A DNA stretch of 64,000 bases, from NCBI GenBank assembly GCA_963555705.1, contig OY743174.1:28337608-28401607 (forward strand). The letters run 5' to 3'. Made by a program: the position numbers and the translations under genes. Source of the stretch: Ligustrum vulgare. Taxonomy: Eukaryota > Streptophyta > Magnoliopsida > Lamiales > Oleaceae. Under the pieces are notes generated by a model. It had not been told where the DNA came from. It was given only the letters and a program-made list of their open reading frames with translations, and searched no databases. Below, piece by piece: positions 1 to 9,948 of the stretch (the stretch's first letter is position 1; every line of letters starts with the position of its first letter).

Positions 1-708
1 TAAACTATTTTGTATTGGGATTATTGATGAAGCTTGACCTAGCTTAGTTGATTTTAATGCGTGTATTAAGAATTTAAGCTGTTTATTATCTTGTGCATTT
101 ATTGTTGTATTTATTGACTAGCATTTATTGTGGCCACATTTATGCTTAGGTTTTATGGGATGTGCAATTATTGAGAAATTGTTGTGTATTCTAGATCAAT
201 ACAATATTTGCTCTAGGTTCTTGTTTAGGATAGAGATATACCTAAAACCCTAGATGACCCATTGAGCTATTTTCACAAAGGTTTAATGCAATTGGTGTGT
301 TTTTAATCGACATAGAGATATAGTAGGTTAATGCCACTAATTAGGGTTGATTTCACTCGAGAGAGGTAATTGGCTAAGTTTGGAAAATCGGGTCTAACAT
401 GATTAATGAATTGCATTTCTATGTGCTTGTGATAATTCAATTAGGTAATTGTCAAGTGGAATCAAGAATCCCAACACTCCTTCATCATCCATTCATCACC
501 ATTTTTCTAGTTATTTATTTACAATTTCAACTTTAATTCTAGTACGAGAACATTCCCAAACAAATCTTTATTGTGTGTGTTTCTTGTTAAAATTAATTAT
601 ACTAGAGTGTAGTTGAAATAGACAATCCTCGTGGGATCGATAAACCGGACTCAATTAGTCCACTATCACTTATATGCGACTCGTGCACTTTCGGTGTGTT
701 TCTAGCGA
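1..708 (+). mobile_element. LTR-type retroelement fragment (family 4, plus orientation)
   Basis: No gene is visible. The stretch is AT-rich and shares its opening (a motif like GATGAAGCTTGACCTAG) with the reverse complement of 14,700-14,738 and with about 33,715-33,760. It contains the phrase TCGAGAGAGG beside AATTAGGG, which also appears in reverse around 14,262-14,470. It ends in a segment resembling the downstream part of a plant LTR (CCTCGTGGGATCG, then CTCGTGCACTTTCGG). I read it as the end of an LTR of an unclassified gypsy-like family. The boundary with the next element near 708 is approximate. Confidence 0.4.
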
Positions 709-2273
709 ACTCCACAGCCAAAGCCAATACCCAAAATTGAACTCCCCCAGCAAACCAGGTGGCAGCACCACCACCTCAACTCGACACTGCCAATTCCAAA
801 TCTACAACCGGTATTGCCTTGGCCAAAACTTCAGTCCATAACTTCCTTATTCATGGCCAACACCAATCGCAGCCACCGCTACTGCCCAACTTCAAGACCA
901 ACCCAAAATCAAGCCCAAATCACCATAAGAACCAAGAAAATGAGCCAAGAAAGCCGATACTTACCTCGACTAGACATTGATTGTAAAATGGAATTCCCAA
1001 CTTCGAACCACCAGCTTCAATTTTGTGCAATAATCTGACCCAAACCTTCAATTTTCACATACCACTCCACCGGCTCTGCTCCCTCCTCGCAATGGCGGCA
1101 CAAACGCCGGCATCCAGCCTACCGGCGGCCTCGAGTCGGAGAAGGGGCGAGCCCCGCTAGCCATCTCTCAAATCTCTTCTCTCGGTAATGAAAAGAAGAG
1201 AGAGAGATTTTGTTATATAAATCAAAATTGATTTTCCAAAATTACCCCTTAAGTCCCTCATCTTTCAAAAGTGTTTTTAGTTCAACCCCTTTTTTTAAAA
1301 AAAAAATTTATCTTCAGTCCCCAAGATTTCTAATACAATCATTTTTAGCTGCTGCAGTTTTTAAATATTTAAGTCAGCCCTTAGTTTTCTGAAAAAATTA
1401 ATTAAGTCCCAAATCTTTAAATTTCAATTTTATTTAAAATGTTAGATTGATCCCCAACCTTTTATTTTATTTTAAACGCTCAATTTCCCGAAATTACTAA
1501 TTCAAAATTATTTTCTTTGGATAGACGACGCGAACGGAAAGTTAGAGATTTGAAGATTTCCCTGCTCGACTCGAACTCATTAATATTTGAGGTAGACTCG
1601 TACCTAATAATTTATTTAGCTATGATTTGCATGTAAATTTGAAATTATGTAAATCATATTTGATGTTATGAGAAAAGTGATGTTATGATCATGTAATTAT
1701 CCATGAGGGGTAAGATGGGCCAAGACTCTCCCGAAAATGGCGTGTGAGAAAAGTTACGTTCGTAAAATTGAACAAAAAGAAGAAATGTTATAAGCGCTAT
1801 AACTTCCATGCATATTTGCATGTTGATAGAAGACAAGACGAGGCTACTTTCCGCACTTATGTGTTATATGTTATGATGTTATGTAAAAGATGTGTTTAGC
1901 ATGATTACATGTTTATGTGCAATTTATGGAATAAGTGAGTTATTTTGTTATGAGTTTACTGAGTATTTCTTTGAAATACTCATCCTGTTATTAACAATTT
2001 TTGCAGACTTCGGAAGCGGTGGCGAGTGATGGACACAAGTGGCAAGGAAACAAATAAATATTTCATTTCAAAGTTCAACTTTATAGTTTGACGTTAATTT
2101 GAATTTCGGTTTTACTAGTTGTTGAAAAACTTGGATTTATTTTGTTGGAGGATTTTACTAATAGTCCATGTGAAGTTTTAATATCCAGTTATTTTCCGCT
2201 AAATTGTTATTTAAAAAAATGAGTTTGAAAGAAAGTAGTGGCGTTCCGAGTATTTAGAACTCGGGGCTTTACA
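709..2273 (+). mobile_element. 5'-truncated family-1 Ty3/gypsy LTR
   Basis: The segment ends with GGAACTCGGGGCTTTACA, matching the 3' termini of the other family-1 LTRs (6278, 8335, 13349). It has their interior layout: an A/C-rich start, a GC-rich block near 1070-1160, then degenerate repeats of the type 'TTCAGTCCC' (1240-1480). The first roughly 500 bp seen in the complete LTR at 4234-6278 are missing. No primer-binding site follows; reverse-transcriptase sequence of another element starts directly at 2274. It is therefore a truncated solo LTR. Confidence 0.6.
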
Positions 2274-3018
2274 ACAGCCAAACCAAGAAAGCCTTGAACT
2301 TCACCAGCGTTAATCGGTCTATTCCAGTTAATTGTTGCTTCTAGTTTCATTGGATCCAAATGGATTTTTTGGGCATTATTTCTAATGCTATTCTTAGATG
2401 TTCATTTTGGTCTTTGTCTTTAAGTATATCAAGACGTCATCAACAAAAACTATGACAAATTGATCCAAATATTGAACACACGATTTTTCAAATCCTTGAA
2501 CATTACTGGAGCATTATTCAATCCAAATGGCATAATAGTGACCTTCAATTGATGATATCCAAATTGTAAATCTATCTTAGAATATACTTTGGCCCCCTTT
2601 TAATCAAAAAAATCCTCTATTCTTGAAAAGAGGATATTTATTCTTGAAGGTCAAATGATTTAGCTCCCTCTAATTGATGCACATTCCCATGCTTCCATCT
2701 TTCTTCTTTACGACTAGTGTGCCCCCACAAAGATACACTAGGTCGAATAAAACCAACATCTAATAATTCTTGCAATTGGACTTTCAGCTCTTGAAGTTCA
2801 TTTGGAGCCATCATGTATGGAGCTCTAGATATCCAGGCCGCTCTAGGAACCAAATCTATTGTGAATGCCACCTTTCTATCAGATGGAGTGCCAAGTGGAT
2901 CTTTTGGAAGCACTTTTATAAAATCATATACCACTGGTACATCCTCAATCTTTATTTTCGCTTGCTTTTGCCCCGAGATGCTGACTAGAAATAATTGACA
3001 TGTTTCTTTTTTTTTCAA
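2274..3018 (-). pseudogene. Ty3/gypsy reverse transcriptase remnant
   Basis: Read on the minus strand, 3018-2638 gives the N-terminal part of a plant Ty3/gypsy reverse transcriptase: a VAFTIDLVPRAA segment followed by APYMMAPNELQELKVQLQEL and GFIRPS, the usual start of the RT domain. The 2274-2640 part continues in broken frames to the RT/RNase H boundary (a GFLGLA motif close to 2274), where the plus-strand LTR interrupts it. The central RT with the catalytic Asp pair is not intact. This is a decayed pol gene of a minus-strand element that also includes 3019-4233. Confidence 0.75.
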
Positions 3019-4233
3019 CTTCTCTTCTTGAAGGGCTGATACCAGTTAGAGAGGGGGTTTGGTCTTTATTTTAAGCAAATAAAATTTTTCTTATCCCGAT
3101 TTTTGAAAAGATACTTCCTTTTCTCTACAACGGATGGTTGCATAATTACAACTCAACCAATTCATGCCCAAAATCACATCAAAGTCTTTCATCTCTATCA
3201 GATACGTATTAGCCTTTAATGTTTTTCCCTCAATTTCAATTTTCACCGACGTAGCGAACTCATTTTTATTAAATGTTCTACATTAGTGATGCTAACTTCT
3301 AGTGTACTCTTTTACTTATCACAAGTAATACTAGTTTTATCAATGAAAGACGTCATTACAAAGGAGAGGGAAGCTCCCGAATCAAATAGAGCATAAGCAG
3401 CTGTATTAAATATCTGTAAAATACCTGCTCATTTGTAGGAATGGGAACGAGGTGGGTTCGGGGCAGGCATGCCACTACCCGTCCCCGCCCCATCAGAGAT
3501 TTACCAACACATCGTCGCCATGTCCCGGTTTAGACGGGGACGGGGCGGGGATGGGATGGGGACGAGGCGGGGATGCCCATAATCCCCGTTTATTATTATA
3601 TATATACTTTTGTCAATTAATGTCTTTTTATAATAGTTATCTAATGTCTTAGTTATACAAATTATTTTCTTAAAGTATGATAATTTTAACAAATTCTCAT
3701 TTAATAGCTCTAAAGAATGATAAACATTAATAAAAAAAATCCATAATATCTTTTATAGAATAGTACAAGTTTAATTATATTAAGAAGTATGTTTGGAAAG
3801 AATAAGTTGTGAGAGTGAGAGATAAAGAGTAGTATCGAGTTAAAATGTAGGGCTTGATTTTGAAATTATATATTTGGGTGCTGGTTGGTTCATGACACTT
3901 TTAATTTGTTTGAATTTTTATTTAATTAAACTTATTAATCGGGGATGGGGATTTGATAGCAATTCCTATCCCCGCACCATCCCCGATCTGGTATACCTTT
4001 TCATCTCCATCCCCTTCATTATCGGGGATTCCCCACCCCGTTTGGGGCGAGTCCCCATCGAGTTCCGAGATTCCCCGCCTCATTGCAATCCCTACTCATT
4101 TGAGTTCTCTTTTGCATACTTTTGAGCCAGTCAAAAAATCCCTGCTTTTTCTTATCCTACTCATCCTTCTTTTGAAAAAATTAAGTACACTTCTTTGCAA
4201 TATGCCCTGTCTTACAGAAATGAAAACAAGCAT
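3019..4233 (-). pseudogene. Ty3/gypsy protease and gag zinc-knuckle remnant
   Basis: On the minus strand the stretch near 3190-3110 encodes DVILGMNWLSCNYATIRC, the C-terminal protease motif of plant Ty3/gypsy polyproteins. Near 4228-4187 it encodes CFHFCKTGHIAKKC, a zinc knuckle in which the second cysteine is displaced by one residue. Between them lies the hAT MITE at 3436-4094. The order gag, protease, RT reads right to left and joins the RT remnant at 2274-3018. The gag is cut at 4233 by the plus-strand LTR starting at 4234. Frames are broken, so no product is expected. Confidence 0.7.
3436..4094. mobile_element. Non-autonomous hAT-type MITE with 8-bp TSD
   Basis: The element is 659 bp. 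It starts TAGGAATGGGAACGAGG and ends CATTGCAATCCCTA, so its ends are imperfect inverted repeats of the TAGGGATG type common in plant hAT elements. The same 8 bases, CTCATTTG, flank it at 3428-3435 and 4095-4102. Subterminal regions are rich in GGGGATGGGG and its complement, which could pair. There is no transposase. It sits inside the decayed protease gene of the minus-strand gypsy element, so it is younger than that insertion. Confidence 0.8.
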
Positions 4234-6278
4234 TGTAGCGATCGGGAATTTTCATTTCTTTCTAAATAAAATATTTTTAGAACTTTAAATGCGCGTCACT
4301 ACGACTTTTTCCCATTTAACTTAAAAAAGTATTCGTCTAGCCAAATTATAAATGAAATTGAATTAATTTTCATCGTAATTAAATTTCTGAATTTTATTTA
4401 AAATATTCCAATGTCACCATTTTAAAATCTAAATTCAAATTTTAATGATTTTAAGTCCAAATTTCAACTAGTTTGGGTCCATATTATTTCGACCCAACCC
4501 AATTTCCTTAGGCCCAATGTTTTACACTACAATATTTTACACGTTTTCCTTCTCCCCCAAAATCTTCCACTTTCAAAATTTCAAGTTCCAGCCTTCATGG
4601 AATGATTCTGATTTTCCAATAATTCCACCTCCCCACACGTTAATACCATACTCGCACTCCCTGATTCTCTCCCTCATTTTCCCAACAATTACCATTTTGT
4701 TGCAAATTCCTGCAATTCATCCTCAATCAGCAAACAGCCGCAACTTACCAATATTCAGCAAACAAAACAGTAACATATACTCAATTTTCCCTCCCACACG
4801 AACTCACCCAGGCCAAACAAGCAATATGGTAATTTTCTGTCCTACTCCACTGCAATTGTTCCACACGACAGCCACCACCAAGCTACCAGCCGAGCCACCA
4901 TTTTTTTTTAACACCAACAGCCTATAGCCCAACCTCAAATCAGCCCCAAAAATCTCATCCAAATCAAAATCTAAACCTAGAAATAATTTAAGCCAAGCAC
5001 TTACCTCGACTCAGGCCTCACTGCTGCACTCTTCACCGGAATTTCAGATAAAAACCGTCACCGTCTACCCTCGGTTTCACACCCAAAATCAAACTCTTTT
5101 TTTTTTCTTTTCCTCTTCCTTCACACAGCGTCACCGCCACTGAACAGCTGTGTTATCGTTGGCTTAAACGCCGGTGACCACCGGCGTGAAGGGGTTGATG
5201 TCGCCGGATTGCCAGTCTCTCTCTCTTCCTTCCTCAGTATCGCTGATTTATGCGTTGAGAGAGAGAGATAAAATTGATAATATGATATATGAATATTTTG
5301 ATTTTATGAATCTACATTTTAGTCCCCTAAGTATCAAACTCAGTTATTTTAGTCCCCTACAGTTTTAAATGTTCTAAATCTTACCTTAAATTTCAACAGT
5401 TACCGTTTGAGCCCCATATTTTAAGTCTTTTAATTTTGTCCCTATTATTTTTGAAAATTCAATTTCAGTCCCAAAATTCTTAAAATTCAGTTTTCTCAAA
5501 AAATTCAATCTAGTCCTCAAACTTTATTTTTGTCACGTGTAAATCTTTAAATTTCTAAAATACTAATTTAATTAATTTACTTTTTGGCTAGACGAAACAG
5601 TTAGTGATTTGAGAAGCTGACGTACTATTCCCGCTCCGATTCTTGAGAACTCGTAAAGTTAAAGGTAGACTTGCCCCCACTAAATGATTTAGACTATAAT
5701 TGCAAATATTTATGTGGATTTGTGTGATTTTTATATGCTTAATTGCATGAGAAAAGACAAGAATATCTCATATGAGATAAATTTGAGAATTTATGTTATG
5801 CACGTCATAACTTATTTGCTAGCATGAGACAAGACAAGAATATGTTCATTTGCACTCATTTCATGATGCTTATGAATAAGAAGAGAATATCCCTACATTA
5901 TTTGCATAATTACTTGTCCAATTATCTTATAGATTAATTATTGAATTTGAGTCTATTGAGTATTTCATTTTGAAAGCTCGCCCCGTTGTTTTAACAAATT
6001 TTGCAGATTTCGGAGACCGTGACGAGTGATGGGCAATGGCGGCAAATTATAAATTGATATTAATTTTGAAAGTTGTGAATTTCGAAACAATTATTTCATT
6101 TTATCAAGAATTTTCATTTTTAATAAATTTGTACGAATTATTTTGTTTCATCTGAATTATTGCAAAACTTTTATTCAATAAATGTGATATTTAATATTTA
6201 GTCATTTTCCGCAATAAAATTTATTCAAATATTTAGAAAAGTGGCATTCCCGCATTTCTCGGAACTCGGGGCGTTACA
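4234..6278 (+). mobile_element. Family-1 Ty3/gypsy LTR (5' LTR, 2,045 bp)
   Basis: The LTR begins TGTAGCGATCGGG and ends CTCGGGGCGTTACA, the TG...CA termini of family 1, and is followed by a primer-binding-like motif (TGGTATTAGAGCGGG, 6281 onward). It contains the family's GC-rich block (about 5000-5220) and runs of degenerate 'TTTAGTCCCC' repeats (about 5310-5530). It interrupts the gag of the minus-strand gypsy remnant. The preceding 5 bases (AGCAT) are not found after 13349, so the original right end of this insertion is lost or rearranged. No protein gene is supported within it. Confidence 0.75.
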
Positions 6279-7502
6279 GCGTGGTATTAGAGCGGGTCTA
6301 CGTTTCTGTAGACTTGCAACTTTTATAAAAACAAGAAAATAAAATTTTTCTAAAAATAATAGAAAATAATGTTTTGACGACATTTGCCACTACCATCATT
6401 CCTTCCGCCGACTCAGAAGGTAAAGAAATATGGTTATTTATTTATTTATTTCGGATACTTGAGAAAATAAATATTTTGAGAATTTGACGAGAAAAGAAAG
6501 AAAAGGGAAGACGAGAAAGAATTAGAAAACTAGTATCCGAAATAATGAGAAAGAAAGAAAGAAACGAGTTATGGAGCATAATGGGAATTAGTACGATTTA
6601 AGACATTTTTCATAAAATATGTTGTCCTTAAATTTAAATAAATGATAAAACCCTAACTAGACTTTGCAAATTGGATTCTAGACATGGCACCAATTGACGG
6701 GATATCAAACCATATCCTTTGTTTTTGCGCCATACGTCATGACATCATAGCTAGTGGAATTAGGCTGACTGATGCTCAATCTATTATCCGCCTTTTGTCT
6801 ACATTCCCAGAATGTCAGCGTGAATTAGCGATCGAGTTTTATAATGACGTGAAGAGACGTCTAGGAGAGGACGTGAATTTCCAGACTGTTTGTGACGAAT
6901 TTGTAATGCGGTGGGATCGCTACCTAACCCATGCTCCAGCACCAGAAATAATTATCATATCAGATGACGAGGAAGAACCGGTTGAAATACCTGACCCCGA
7001 GTCAGGCATATATGACTATACTCCTAGCTCACCGGGTTATTTTTTGACTCTCCGAGTATGACACCGGGTGCACCGACTATACTCCTGGCTTACCAGGGTA
7101 TACCTTTGACTCACCGACTATGACCCCGGGAGCACCAGATTATACCCCCGGCACACCAGGATCGATATCTCCTATGTCACCACCAAAGATGAAGAATATA
7201 TGATGGTTGTCGTAAATTTTTGTCTAGCATTATTCCCATTCCCAGTTTTGGCAGTTCTATGTTTTGTACCCTCAATTGAAGGAAATTTAAACTATTAATG
7301 AGAATATTTCATTTTTCATTTTTCGTCCATAGCGGAGTTGAATTTATTACTATATTTGGTTCAAATTTTATCAGAAGTTACAAACACATTCCTTGTTTTC
7401 ATTTTTTAAGGGAATGGCTAGACGCATTAACAGAAGTATAATGGACCGTGCTACATCTGAGCGAGACAACACAGGACAGGGCCCCACGGCCCAATCCAGT
7501 AT
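6279..7502 (+). mobile_element. Family-1 internal region, partial
   Basis: This is the 5' internal region of the element whose LTR ends at 6278. It has a tRNA-Met-type primer-binding motif with one change (TGGTATTAGAGC), an A/G-rich leader and the start of a coding region. It stops abruptly at about 7502, where sequence of another family-1 LTR begins inside its satellite-like repeat. The remaining gag-pol has been lost, most simply by recombination or deletion between two related elements. Confidence 0.65.
6684..7061 (+). pseudogene. Gag-like ORF, acidic and proline-rich C-terminus
   Basis: The ORF encodes 125 residues opening MAPIDGISNH. The same start context (TTTTAGACATGGCAC) is preserved at about 8677-8690 in the neighbouring non-coding element, which suggests the ancestral start codon. 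The sequence has a helical N-terminal half, an acidic run ISDDEEEPVEIPDPE near residues 92-106, then YTPSSPGY. In the next frame, through about 7200, the text continues with repeated TPGAP, YTPG and SPMSPP, so a frameshift near 7045 has separated a Pro/Tyr/Thr-rich tail. Position after a primer-binding site suggests Gag or a gag-leader protein, but I see no zinc knuckle and cannot assign it firmly. Confidence 0.4.
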
Positions 7503-8335
7503 GCTTTTTATGAAAAGTAAGTATGCTTTTATGACAAGTAAGTATATCTTATATTTTTACGAAAAGTAAGTATACCCTATGTTTTTACGAAAATGTTTGG
7601 ATCATTGCTATGAAATCAATCTCACAAGATTTTTATGGGTCACATATGATATGTTTATGATTATGCTAAGAGGACCGGAGTTTAGTAGCGCTACACATAA
7701 GAATTCTTGCCATCTAAGTTCGGTAAAATTCTTGTGTCTCCCTATGTTTATGAGTATTTCGATCATATCCTATGTTATGATGAAAATGATCCCTATACTT
7801 TCAAAAGAAAATTATGCTTGGTATATTTATGTGATTATATGTTGATATGTTTTTCAAAGATGTTTTCAAAGAGCCGGTATTTATGTGTTCAATTATATTG
7901 TAGATTAATTAATTGGCGATGAGTCTACTGAGTATTTCATTTATGAAATGCTCAACCCATGTTTAACAATTTTGCAGATTTCGGAGACGGTGGCAAGTGA
8001 TGGATGATGGTGGCAATAATCGATAAATGGTTGAAAGTTTAACTTTAAGATTTTCGTATTTTCCAAGCATCGAATAATTATGAGAACTTCATTTATTTGA
8101 GAAATTATGATATTGTAAATTTCTTTACAATATTAATGGTTCGGTTTACTATTTCAAATTGTTTCATAAATGTTATTAAATTTTATCGACCATTACAGTT
8201 TATTTAAGGTTTCCATAAATGAATTTCAGTTATTCTTCCGCAAAAAAAAAAAAAAAAAAAAATATTATTCGAAAAAAAAAAATTAGATTAGATAATGACG
8301 TGGTGAACCGGGTATACGGAACTCGGGGCGCTACA
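7503..8335 (+). mobile_element. Truncated family-1 LTR (5' LTR of element at 7503-13349)
   Basis: The segment is nearly identical to 12,520-13,349, at a constant offset of about 5,017 bp. It starts inside the AAGTAAGTAT repeat and ends GGAACTCGGGGCGCTACA. The primer-binding site follows at once. Only the last third of the 3.4-kb LTR remains, so the rest of the satellite array and LTR start are missing on this side. A poly(A) run of about 19 lies near 8240-8258. No gene. Confidence 0.8.
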
Positions 8336-9948
8336 ATTGGTATCAGAGCTAGTCTGCGTTTCTGTAGACTGAAAAAAAAAAAAAAAAAAAAAAAATTCAA
8401 AGAGAAATTTTCAAGAAAACATTTTCCATTATAAGATTTTTATCGATGATGATTGCCACTGCCATCATTTCGTTCCACCAACTCCGAGGTAAAGAAGTTT
8501 ATGATGTTTAAAGTTATTTCAGTATTTCAGATACTTATGTTAATAATTTATGAGAAAGAGAACGAGTGTTGAGCATAATGGGAATAATATGATTTAAGAA
8601 TGATTTTCAAAATAATTTTTTTGTCCTTGAGTTTAGGAAATGATGAACCCTAGATGGACTTTGCATAATTGATTTTAGACATGGCACTAAGTATGAGAAG
8701 TCAACAGAAAGGACTAGATAATATTTTTGAATTATTCATCGTTTAGATTAAACGAGAAATAGAAAGTCAGTTTTATGAAGTTATGATGAGATGTTGAGAT
8801 TATAAGTGATATGATTTTATTGAGACTTTATGAGAAGAATTATGGAATTAGAGATTTAAAGATTTGGTTATTAGTTATTGAGAGAAATTTATTATGAAGT
8901 TTGGCATTGAGAATAAATTTTGGGAATATGATTTGTGGTATATATTTATAAGTATGAATAGTCGTTTGAACCAATTAAGGTATTGAAGGAAGTGAGATGT
9001 GATATTGGGAACTATGATTTGAAATTTCTATGTTGAGGAATTATGAATTGATTTTCTGGAAAATTTATGATGATTATTATATTGAAATTTTAGAGATATT
9101 GATACGAATATTTGAGGTCACATGATACAATGATAAGTGGCAGGTTACATGAGTACTACAAGATATGATGAAATATTACATACGATTGGGAATTTTCATT
9201 TTGAGTCATAATATATGGATTTATTTAAAGATTTGGTGATGCAGTTTCGATTAATTGTTATCGGTTGTACTTTGAAGTGAGTAAATATTTTGGCTACAAT
9301 AATGAAAAATCTGAAATGATCAGTTGTATGATTTTTAATTATGAGATTGTATATTTGGGTTAAGCAAACTTGATGAGAAATCCTATATGATTCACAGAAG
9401 TCTTATTAAATGGTGATAGACGTAATCAGAGTATTGTTCATAAGTGTGACATGAATTGAAGTTTTGGGAGAACAGGAAATAAAATTTTGAACTTCAGATT
9501 TCGGAAATTAGTGAAGTTTCTTAAGTATGGGAATATCATATCTGATACGTATGATGCTTTAAGTTAGTACCTTAGCTATCAGCTAGAATTGAGTATGTGA
9601 TACCGAGTACATGATGTATGATTTAAAGTATGAATTAAAGGATTTAAGTTTGAAATCTACAATTTTGAAAAGGAAGTTTCAGTCGAGCTTATATAAAGAT
9701 TACGCTGTTAATCTTTTCAGAAAGATTTTGTCTTATTATGAGGCACATATGTGCATAGTATAAAGAGAAAAAGTCCAGGTTCTTAAGAAAACAAAGAGAT
9801 GCACTTAGTCAAAGTCCAGTGGGTTAGATATTATAACGATGAGATTACTAAGAGAAAGAAAGAAGAAGAGATTCTGATTAAGAATTCAGAAATCATAAGA
9901 CCGAGTAAGTTTAATTTCGAGGACGAAATTATTTTAAGGGGGTAAGTT
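8336..9948 (+). mobile_element. Internal region of a non-autonomous family-1 element (no gag-pol)
   Basis: The 1,613-bp internal region begins with the primer-binding site and ends with the conserved motif TTTCGAGGACGAAATT followed by AAGGGGGTAAG, the purine-rich tract before the 3' LTR. Its ends match, in reverse complement, the internal regions at 20,126-23,404 and 26,345-29,623 (for example TTCGTTCCACCAACTCCGAG). It has no ORF of note and no reverse transcriptase, so it would depend on a partner element. It lacks the cysteine-rich-protein/LOG cassette found in those internal regions. Confidence 0.75.
8338..8349 (+). other. Primer-binding site, tRNA-iMet type
   Basis: TGGTATCAGAGC is the standard plant LTR-retrotransposon primer-binding site for initiator tRNA-Met, two bases after the LTR end at 8335. 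It fixes the orientation of this element as plus. Confidence 0.9.

Noticed and set aside
3501..4125. ORFs rich in Pro, Gly and Trp
   Set aside because: They translate the G-rich subterminal repeats of the hAT MITE.
7579..7922. ORFs of 88 and 71 codons repeated at 12,596-12,939
   Set aside because: Both copies lie in the LTR of one element and the repeat explains their presence; nothing suggests translation.
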